Assembly: GCA_036503065.1 (NCBI GenBank)
Contig: DASXXM010000156.1
Location: 1-6,797 of the forward strand
Direction of reading: 5' to 3'
Length of the DNA: 6,797 bases
From: DATEPR01 sp036503065
GTDB taxonomy: Bacteria > Actinomycetota > Actinomycetes > Mycobacteriales > Pseudonocardiaceae
Part shown: piece after piece, positions 1-4,349 of the stretch
Numbering within the stretch: the stretch's first letter is position 1
Layout: the number at the start of each line of letters is the position of its first letter
Position numbers and translations under genes: made by a program
The notes under the pieces: generated by a model
The model's database searches: none
What the model was told of the DNA's origin: nothing
Seen by the model: the letters and a program-made list of their open reading frames with translations, nothing else

Positions 1-298
1 GGATGATCTCCACCAGCCCGAAGACGCCCAGCGCGTCGGAACTCACCGCGAACGGGTAGAGGAAGACCATTTCGATGTCGAACAGGATGAAGAGCATCGC
101 GGTGAGGTAGTAGGCGACCGGCATCCGGCCACCGCCGACCATCGGTTGCGGGGACGGCTCGATGCCGCACTCGTACGCGTCCAGCTTCGCCTTGTTGTAG
201 CGGCGCGGACCGACGTGTGGCGCCATGCTCACCGAGAAGAGCGCGAAGGCCCCGGCCAACGCGAACAACAACACGAGGGGGAGGTAAGCCTGGAGCAC
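1..298 (-). CDS. nuoA: NADH-quinone oxidoreductase subunit A (complex I), 5' part, cut by the window edge
   Basis: NuoA is a small membrane subunit of the proton-pumping NADH:menaquinone oxidoreductase and lies near the quinone site at the junction with the peripheral arm. The 99 visible residues read from a GTG at 298-296 (VLQAYLPLV...) and run off the left edge without a stop; the family is usually about 120 residues. A first membrane helix spans about residues 4-25. The family's AYECG loop is at 41-45, with its conserved Cys at 44. A second helix (VAYYLTAMLFILFDIEMVFLY) spans about 61-81 and contains the diagnostic FDIE acidic motif at 73-76. The start of a third helix is present at the edge. 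The GTG start is chosen because an AAAGGA ribosome site lies 10 nt upstream and the protein begins as the family does. It is probably the first gene of a nuoA-N operon continuing leftward. The 299-bp leader carries two Rex operators, so redox control is likely. Confidence 0.95.
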   Translation of the reverse strand, partial: MLQAYLPLVLLFALAGAFALFSVSMAPHVGPRRYNKAKLDAYECGIEPSPQPMVGGGRMPVAYYLTAMLFILFDIEMVFLYPFAVSSDALGVFGLVEII

Positions 299-308
299 CC
301 CTGCGCCG

Positions 309-314
309 TCCTTT
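309..314 (-). promoter_or_regulatory. Ribosome binding site of nuoA
   Basis: On the minus strand the sequence GAGGGAAAGGA ends 10 nt before the GTG at 298. The AAAGGA core pairs with the 16S anti-Shine-Dalgarno sequence and fixes this GTG as the start of nuoA. Confidence 0.7.
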
Positions 315-394
315 CCCTCACCGACTCACTACCAGCGGCGATCACTCGATCACCGCCGCCCGCACCATACGGGTGTGCGTCACACTCCCCGGCC

Positions 395-413
395 TTAGGC
401 ATACCTAACCCAA
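395..413 (-). promoter_or_regulatory. Possible IdeR/DtxR-type iron box upstream of nuoA
   Basis: Read on the minus strand, this 19-mer is TTGGGTTAGGTATGCCTAA. It matches the DtxR/IdeR consensus TTAGGTTAGSCTAACCTAA at 14 of 19 positions: the left half is nearly complete, the outer right CCTAA is intact, and the mismatches cluster in the centre-right. Its centre is about 106 bp upstream of the nuoA start and 37 bp on the nuoA side of the nearer Rex operator. Complex I is rich in Fe-S clusters, so iron control is plausible, but this rests only on motif similarity. The same bases include TAGGTA, which could instead be part of a -10 element. Confidence 0.4.
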
Positions 414-431
414 GTAGTGATCCGCGGACCG

Positions 432-451
432 CTTGTGAAAAAGTTCACAAG
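432..451. promoter_or_regulatory. Rex operator, nuoA-proximal copy
   Basis: The core TTGTGAA-AAAG-TTCACAA (433-450) matches all 14 fixed positions of the Rex consensus TTGTGAA-N4-TTCACAA. The inverted repeat continues outward by three more pairs, so the arms are 10 bp (430-439 and 444-453). Rex is the NADH/NAD+-sensing repressor of actinomycetes and firmicutes; in Streptomyces it controls respiratory genes including cydABCD and nuo. The site centre is about 143 bp upstream of the nuoA start codon and 156 bp beyond the menJ stop, so nuoA is the likely target. Confidence 0.88.
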
Positions 452-466
452 CGCTTGCGCGCTTCG

Positions 467-484
467 TTGTGAACAACTTCACAA
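467..484. promoter_or_regulatory. Rex operator, nuoA-distal copy
   Basis: The core TTGTGAA-CAAC-TTCACAA again matches all 14 fixed positions of the Rex consensus. The arms are exactly 7 bp, because the flanking bases (G466, G485) do not pair. Its centre is 34 bp (about 3.2 helical turns) from that of the proximal operator. The two spacers differ (AAAG and CAAC), so this is not a simple recent duplication of the whole site. Two full operators this close suggest paired or cooperative Rex binding at the nuo promoter. Confidence 0.88.
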
Positions 485-527
485 GACGCAGGCACAGTTT
501 AGGACGTGGGTCACACGAATGCGCCAG

Positions 528-590
528 GGCGTCGGCTGTGAGACAAACCACTCCGACCCGGCCTTGCCCGATGCCGGCTTGATCGACGCC
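528..590 (-). terminator. Possible structured 3' end of the menG-menJ transcript
   Basis: Beginning 8 nt after the menJ stop, a 7-bp inverted repeat (CGACGCC at 584-590, GGCGTCG at 528-534) encloses a 5-bp GC stem (GCCGG at 573-577, CCGGC at 558-562). There is no clear U-tract in the minus-strand sense. It could slow or end transcription before the nuo regulatory region, but it is not a classical intrinsic terminator, and read-through into nuo cannot be excluded. Confidence 0.25.
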
Positions 591-597
591 GACCTGG

Positions 598-1887
598 CTA
601 AGCGCTGGGCACCAGTCGGGTGGCCGTGGTGATGATGCGGTCGGTCAGGTCGCCGTCCCGGACGTCGTACAGGCCCGCCATCAGCTTCAGCACCTGCCGC
701 ATCAGCAGCACCCGTGGCATGCCGTGGCGGGCCAGGGTGCGCATGACGGCCGGCTTGCCGATCAGCCGGCTGAACACGTTGCCCATCCGGTAGTAGCTGC
801 CCAGCGCCTGCCGCAGTGCGACCGGGTAGCCGAGCAGCGCGCGCTCGCGGGACACGCCCTCCGGCCGGGCCAACGCCTGTACCACGCACTCGGCGGCGAT
901 CCTGGCCGTCTCCATGGCGAAGCCGATCCCCTCGCCGTTGAACGGGTTCACCATGCCGCCGGCATCGCCGACCAGCAGCAGGCCGTCGCGGTAGTGCGGG
1001 GTGCGGTTGAAGCCCATCGGCAGCGCGGCGCCGCCGATCCGGCCGGTGGCGGTCTGTTCGCTGAACTCCCAGTCCGCCGGCAGGCCGGCCACCCACGAGC
1101 GCATCAGGGCCCGGTAGTCGGTGGATTTGAAGGCGCCGGACGTGGACAGGATGCCGAGGCCGACGTTGACCGTGCCGTCGCCCATGCCGAAGATCCAGCC
1201 GTAGCCGGGCAGCAGCATCGGGTGCGCCGGGTCGGACCTGTCCCACAGCTCCAGGTGCGACTCCAGGTAGTCGTCCTTGGTGCGCGGGCTGGTGTAGTAC
1301 CGGCGGACGGCGACGCCCATCGGCCGGTCGTCGCGCTTGTCGATGCCGACCGACAGCGCGAGCCGGGCCGACACGCCGTCGCAGGCCAGGACCAGGGGCG
1401 CGCGGTAGGTCACCGGCACCTTGTCCGGACCGGCGTTGGCCCGCACGCCGACCACCCGGCCGGTCCGGTCGTCGGTGACGGCACCGGTCACGGTGGTCCG
1501 CTCCAGCAGGCGGGCGCCGCCGCGCTGGGCGTTGCGGGCCAGCAGTTCGTCGAAGTCGCTGCGGGGCCGGACCAGGCCGTAGGGCGGGTAGCCGGCCAGA
1601 TCCGGCCAGTCCAGCTCGATGCTGTGGTGCGCGGTGACCACCCGCAGGCCGCGGTTGTGCAGCCAGCCCGCCTCCTCGCGGGTGTCCACGCCAAGGTCGA
1701 TGAGCTGTTTCACGCCACGCGGGGTGAGGCCGTCGCCGCAGACCTTCTCGCGGGGGAACGCGCTCTTCTCCAGCAGGAGCACGTCGAGTCCGCTGCGGGC
1801 CAGGTAGGTGGCCGCGGTGGCACCGGCCGGACCGGCACCCACCACGATGACCTCGGCGTCCTCGTCCGCTCGGCGACGACTTGGCAT
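598..1887 (-). CDS. menJ: Geranylgeranyl reductase-family FAD protein, probable menaquinone reductase MenJ
   Basis: This 429-residue flavoprotein resembles mycobacterial MenJ, which saturates one double bond (the beta-isoprene unit) of the menaquinone side chain. Visible features are an N-terminal Rossmann FAD motif (GAGPAG, 17-22) with the strand ending LLLEK (38-41), KVCGDGLTP at 48-56, YGLVRPRSDFDELL at 103-116 as in the geranylgeranyl reductase/PHBH-like family, ACDG (168-171), and the second FAD motif GDAGGMVNPFNGEGIGFAME at 307-326. No signal peptide is seen, so it should work at the inner face of the membrane. The ATG at 1887 is chosen because a GAGGAG site ends 8 nt upstream; a frame-compatible GTG at 1893 is only 2 nt from that site. 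It follows menG by 43 nt on the same strand, so the two are probably co-transcribed. Family assignment is secure. MenJ rather than another polyprenyl reductase is inferred from the menG and nuo neighbours. Confidence 0.88.
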   Translation of the reverse strand: MPSRRRADEDAEVIVVGAGPAGATAATYLARSGLDVLLLEKSAFPREKVCGDGLTPRGVKQLIDLGVDTREEAGWLHNRGLRVVTAHHSIELDWPDLAGYPPYGLVRPRSDFDELLARNAQRGGARLLERTTVTGAVTDDRTGRVVGVRANAGPDKVPVTYRAPLVLACDGVSARLALSVGIDKRDDRPMGVAVRRYYTSPRTKDDYLESHLELWDRSDPAHPMLLPGYGWIFGMGDGTVNVGLGILSTSGAFKSTDYRALMRSWVAGLPADWEFSEQTATGRIGGAALPMGFNRTPHYRDGLLLVGDAGGMVNPFNGEGIGFAMETARIAAECVVQALARPEGVSRERALLGYPVALRQALGSYYRMGNVFSRLIGKPAVMRTLARHGMPRVLLMRQVLKLMAGLYDVRDGDLTDRIITTATRLVPSA

Positions 1888-1895
1888 GCTCACGA

Positions 1896-1901
1896 CTCCT
1901 C
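1896..1901 (-). promoter_or_regulatory. Ribosome binding site of menJ
   Basis: GAGGAG on the minus strand lies 8 nt before the ATG at 1887. This decides the start against the upstream in-frame GTG at 1893 and against longer frames reaching back into menG. Confidence 0.8.
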
Positions 1902-1930
1902 GGATTTCCTGGTGGGGACGGTTCCCGAGT

Positions 1931-2623
1931 CTAAACGGGCGGATTGAGCGCCCGGTGCAGGGCGACGATGCCACCGGTGAGGTTGAGCCACTCGACGTCG
2001 GCCCAGCCCGCGTCGGCCACCAGTCGCGCCAGGGCCCGCTGATCCGGCCATGCCCTGATCGACTCGGCGAGATAGCGGTACGCCGCCGGGTTGGACGACA
2101 CGCGGCCGGCGATCGCGGGCAGCGCGCGCATCAGATAGTTCAGGTACACGAACCGGAACGGCCGGAACACCGGCCGGGAGAACTCGCACACCACCAGCCG
2201 GCCGCCTGGCCGGACCACGCGCCGCAGTTCGGCGAGCGCGGCCACCGTGTCGCTCATGTTGCGCAGCCCGAAGGACACCGTGACCGCGTCGAACACCCCG
2301 TCGCCGAACGGCAGGCGCAGCGCGTCCGCGGCCACCTTGGGCACCGGCCGCCCGCTGCCCCTGCGCAGCATGCCGAGCGAGAAATCCAGCGCGACGCACC
2401 ACGCGCCGGTCTCGGCCAGACCAACCGTGGACACCGCGGTGCCGGCGGCCACGTCCAACGCCTTCTGGCCGGGCACCAGGTCGAGCTCCCGCCTGGTCAC
2501 GGCCCGCCAGTGCCGGTCGAGGCCGAGGCTGGTGACCGAGTTGGTCCGGTCGTAGTGCGCCGCGACGCCGTCGAACATGGCGGCTACCTCGTGCGGATCC
2601 TTGTCCAGGCCGGCGCGTGACAT
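1931..2623 (-). CDS. menG: Demethylmenaquinone methyltransferase (MenG/UbiE family)
   Basis: This 230-residue SAM-dependent methyltransferase catalyses the final ring methylation, demethylmenaquinone to menaquinone. The UbiE signature YDRTNSVTSLGLDRHW is at 24-39, SAM motif I (LDVAAGTA) at 56-63, DALRLPF at 100-106, SFGLRN at 117-122, and the second UbiE signature RVVRPGGRLVVCEFS at 135-149. The C-terminal part (SSNPAAYRYLAESIRAWPDQ, 176-195; LTGGIVALH, 215-223) is very close to the mycobacterial protein as I remember it. Motif I ends in GTA rather than GTG, which is usual in actinobacterial MenG. The ATG at 2623 gives the family N-terminus (MSRAGLDKDP). No Shine-Dalgarno site precedes it; a TACGCT -10-like element sits 6 nt upstream, suggesting a leaderless message. 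menJ follows after 43 nt. Confidence 0.95.
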   Translation of the reverse strand: MSRAGLDKDPHEVAAMFDGVAAHYDRTNSVTSLGLDRHWRAVTRRELDLVPGQKALDVAAGTAVSTVGLAETGAWCVALDFSLGMLRRGSGRPVPKVAADALRLPFGDGVFDAVTVSFGLRNMSDTVAALAELRRVVRPGGRLVVCEFSRPVFRPFRFVYLNYLMRALPAIAGRVSSNPAAYRYLAESIRAWPDQRALARLVADAGWADVEWLNLTGGIVALHRALNPPV

Positions 2624-2629
2624 GCCCGG

Positions 2630-2635
2630 AGCGTA
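2630..2635 (-). promoter_or_regulatory. Probable -10 element for leaderless menG
   Basis: Minus-strand TACGCT fits the actinobacterial TANNNT -10 pattern and ends 6 nt before the menG ATG, so transcription would begin at or next to the start codon. It lies in TCGTACGCTC (2638-2629), a 10-mer repeated exactly in front of menF. No convincing -35 is seen. Confidence 0.5.
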
Positions 2636-2714
2636 CGAGACGTGTCCTGGTGATCGTCGTTACGTCATCTCCCGGTCGTGTTGCGGCAATCCGGCCAAGC
2701 CAGGCTGGGGCAGC

Positions 2715-3551
2715 ATGACGGTCTCGTCCTCGCGACACTCTCGACGCGTCGCGCCCGGACTCATCTCACACGCCCTGGAAGTGGCCGGCCGCCTGGCCAA
2801 CGACGCAACCGACGTGATCACCGCGACAGCCGGGCGGGGAGCCCGGCCCACCGCGAAGGACTCGCCGTTCGACTGGGTCACCGACACCGACCGCACCCTG
2901 GAGCGGCACACCCGGCGGGTACTGACCGCGGAGTTCCCGGGAATCCCGGTGGTGGGCGAGGAGTTCGGGGCCGACATCGGGGTCGCCGACTCGGCCTACC
3001 GGTGGGTGGTCGACCCGGTGGACGGCACCGCGAACTACGTGGCTGGCGTGCCGTGGTGCGCCTACAGCCTGGCCCTGGTGGACGCGGACGGGCCGGTGGT
3101 CGGGGTGGTCGCCGACCCGTACCGCGGGCAGATCTACGCGGCCGCCCGTGGCCGCGGCGCCAGGGCCAACGGCACGCCCGTCACGCTGCCGGCGCGGGAC
3201 GGGGTGGCCGGTGCAATCGTGTGCACGGAGCTGACCACGGGCGCGCCGTGGCCGGGGATGCCGGAGTTCATCGCGCGGGCGGCCGCGGCGCACGCGGGGG
3301 TGCGCATCCTCGGTTCGGCCGCGCTGGCGGTGGTGCAGGTGGCGCTCGGGCATGCGGCGGCCGTGGTGCTGCACAGCGTGCACGAGTGGGACGTGGCGGG
3401 CGGGATCGCGCTGGCCCTGGAGTCCGGCGCCCTGGTGGCCGACCGGCACGGCCGGACGTCGGCCCCGTTCGGCGACGGCCTGCTGGTGGCCGCGCCCGGC
3501 GTGGCCGACGAGGTACTCGGCTGGTGGCGGGAAGCCGTAGCGGCGTTGTAG
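2715..3551 (+). CDS. Inositol monophosphatase-family phosphatase
   Basis: This 278-residue Mg2+-dependent sugar-phosphate phosphatase carries all three signatures of the IMPase fold: GEEFG (81-85), DPVDGTANYVAG (100-111) supplying metal-binding Asp residues, and EWDVAGG (224-230) with the third metal-binding Asp. KDSPFDWVTDTD at 48-59 matches the usual conserved Lys and Asp positions upstream of these. Length is normal for the family. Likely substrates are inositol-1-phosphate or a related phosphate ester; histidinol-phosphatase (HisN-type) or fructose-1,6-bisphosphatase activity cannot be excluded from sequence alone. It is divergent from menG, with 91 bp between starts. The ATG at 2715 leads directly into the family N-terminus; the open frame extends further upstream but would overlap menG. 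Its ribosome site is weak (GGGG 4 nt upstream). No link to menaquinone is evident beyond position. Confidence 0.88.
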   Translation: MTVSSSRHSRRVAPGLISHALEVAGRLANDATDVITATAGRGARPTAKDSPFDWVTDTDRTLERHTRRVLTAEFPGIPVVGEEFGADIGVADSAYRWVVDPVDGTANYVAGVPWCAYSLALVDADGPVVGVVADPYRGQIYAAARGRGARANGTPVTLPARDGVAGAIVCTELTTGAPWPGMPEFIARAAAAHAGVRILGSAALAVVQVALGHAAAVVLHSVHEWDVAGGIALALESGALVADRHGRTSAPFGDGLLVAAPGVADEVLGWWREAVAAL

Positions 3552-3573
3552 CCGTGGTTGGCTTCCCGGCGCT

Positions 3574-3588
3574 GCCGGAGCTTCCGGC
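3574..3588 (+). terminator. Short GC hairpin after the phosphatase gene
   Basis: GCCGGA-GCT-TCCGGC forms a 6-bp stem with a 3-nt loop 22 nt after the TAG. Further out, CCGTGG (3552-3557) can pair with CCACGG (3619-3624), and CCCCC (3608-3612) with GGGGG (3623-3627). No U-tract follows, so it is at best an actinomycete-style terminator without a T run. Confidence 0.35.
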
Positions 3589-3695
3589 TTGCGAAGCGGG
3601 CGGCCAGCCCCCACCACTCCACGGGGGACGTCCCATTTCCAACCCTACCAGTTGTCAAGGTCTAAATGGGCGTTTTGTCAGATTATTCGGCAAGT

Positions 3696-3704
3696 TGTGG
3701 ATAA
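3696..3704 (-). promoter_or_regulatory. Perfect DnaA-box 9-mer, isolated
   Basis: Minus-strand TTATCCACA is identical to the strict E. coli-type DnaA box; actinomycete boxes more often read TTGTCCACA. It is the only one noticed here, and no dnaA, dnaN or cluster of boxes accompanies it, so it is not an origin. It may be a titration site or chance. Confidence 0.35.
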
Positions 3705-3739
3705 CTTCGTTGGCATCAACAAGTCGGGTTGGGCCGATC

Positions 3740-4240
3740 TCACAGCTTGCGGCGTAGTAGCCAGATGGTGGGCACCAGCAGGGCCCAGCAGGCCAGCAGG
3801 GACGTGCCGACCGGTAGGAACGCCAGCTGCCAGCCGCGGCCGGCCACCCGGACGAGTTCGGTGTTCGCGGTGTCGTACTCGACCCGGACCCGCTCGCCCG
3901 TGGCGAGGCCGGTCGGGTAGACCACGCCGCCGGCCGGGATGATCACCGTGCCGTTCGGCGTGACGAAGCGCACTGCGGTGCGGTTGAACGAGACAGACAG
4001 CACATCCGCGACGGTCTGGCCGCGGTGCGCGTCGATCTGCTGGTCGTCGTACCAACTGGACACGAGCACCAGCAGGCACAGTCCGCTGAACACGCAGCCG
4101 AGCACGAACAGCGTGACCGAGGTGAGCCACCGGCCGCGATGTGCCCTGGTGGGCACATGATCGCCGGCCCGCGGACCCGCCTGTGGCGGCGCGCCCGGGC
4201 TGGGCCCCTCCGGCCCCGCAAGCACCACGTCAGCAACCAT
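3740..4240 (-). CDS. DUF3592-type membrane protein, unknown function
   Basis: This 166-residue protein has a Pro/Gly-rich cytoplasmic-type N-terminus (about 1-36), a first membrane helix at about 39-62 (LTSVTLFVLGCVFSGLCLLV), a central soluble domain of about 75 residues and a second helix at about 138-162, ending in the basic tail RRKL. The central part has the DUF3592 look: a YDDQQI segment after helix 1, beta-strand-like RTAVRFVTPNGTVIIP (87-102), then YPTGLATGERVRVEYDTANTELVRV (108-132), resembling the family's 'G..V.V.YDP.NP...R' ending. The function of the family is not known. It stands alone, convergent with the phosphatase and divergent from menF, with about 109 bp between the two starts. 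The ATG at 4240 has no Shine-Dalgarno site but a TACACT -10-like element 8 nt upstream. Confidence 0.8.
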   Translation of the reverse strand: MVADVVLAGPEGPSPGAPPQAGPRAGDHVPTRAHRGRWLTSVTLFVLGCVFSGLCLLVLVSSWYDDQQIDAHRGQTVADVLSVSFNRTAVRFVTPNGTVIIPAGGVVYPTGLATGERVRVEYDTANTELVRVAGRGWQLAFLPVGTSLLACWALLVPTIWLLRRKL

Positions 4241-4248
4241 GTCAGGCG

Positions 4249-4254
4249 AGTGTA
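4249..4254 (-). promoter_or_regulatory. Possible -10 element of the DUF3592 gene
   Basis: Minus-strand TACACT (4 of 6 to TATAAT, fits TANNNT) ends 8 nt before the ATG at 4240, and no ribosome site is present. A leaderless or nearly leaderless transcript is inferred. No good -35 is seen at 16-19 nt. Confidence 0.35.
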
Positions 4255-4336
4255 GGACGTGGGCTCACCCGTTCGGGTCGAACCCGGGGAAAGCCGGTGC
4301 GGGCAACCTCTCAGCGCGAGCCGATCCGATGGTTCG

Positions 4337-4342
4337 TACGCT
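4337..4342 (+). promoter_or_regulatory. Probable -10 element for leaderless menF
   Basis: TACGCT ends 7 nt before the GTG at 4350 and is part of TCGTACGCTC (4334-4343), identical to the sequence preceding menG. This supports GTG 4350 over ATG 4329 as the menF start. No clear -35 was found. Confidence 0.5.
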
Positions 4343-4349
4343 CGGGTAC

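Larger units (their letters stand above)
3552..3739. other. Convergent intergenic region with AT-richer tract
   Basis: The first 80 bp are GC-rich with overlapping inverted repeats, including the 10-bp palindrome GGGACGTCCC at 3625-3634. From about 3635 to 3725 composition falls to near half G+C, unlike the rest of the window. This tract holds a CCCATTT/AAATGGG inverted repeat (3632-3638, 3664-3670), the DnaA-box 9-mer at 3696-3704, and a stem ACTT-c-GTTG / CAAC-AAGT (3704-3724) with one bulged C, which could end the minus-strand DUF3592 transcript. No gene is supported here. Confidence 0.5.

Noticed and set aside
56..63. Possible loss of the SAM motif in MenG (GTA instead of GTG); residue numbers of the protein, not bases
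   Set aside because: Actinobacterial MenG proteins, including the mycobacterial one as I recall it, normally have AAGTAVSTV here, so the change is typical and not a defect.
417..632. 71-codon plus-strand frame across the nuo regulatory region
   Set aside because: It runs through both Rex operators and into the 3' end of menJ, has no ribosome site and no protein-like composition.
724..1947. 407-codon open frame on the plus strand opposite menJ
   Set aside because: Its translation is low-complexity (Ala/Gly/Val/Arg/His/Gln-rich) with no recognisable motif, and the opposite strand encodes a clear FAD protein. Long antisense frames are normal at this G+C content.
3134..3658. 174-codon minus-strand frame from TTG 3658, starting in the intergenic block
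   Set aside because: Most of it is antisense to the phosphatase gene and low-complexity. The intergenic first 35 residues are not a domain I can name, so it is kept only as part of the repeat question.
2678..3757. 359-codon plus-strand frame overlapping the phosphatase gene
   Set aside because: It is an Arg/Gly-rich frame-shifted shadow of the phosphatase gene, whose own frame holds all three IMPase signatures.
4268..4290. tRNA T-arm-like sequence (GGGTTCGACCCG on the minus strand)
   Set aside because: The loop resembles TTCGA, but the stem is only 4 bp and no acceptor, anticodon or D arm can be built around it.
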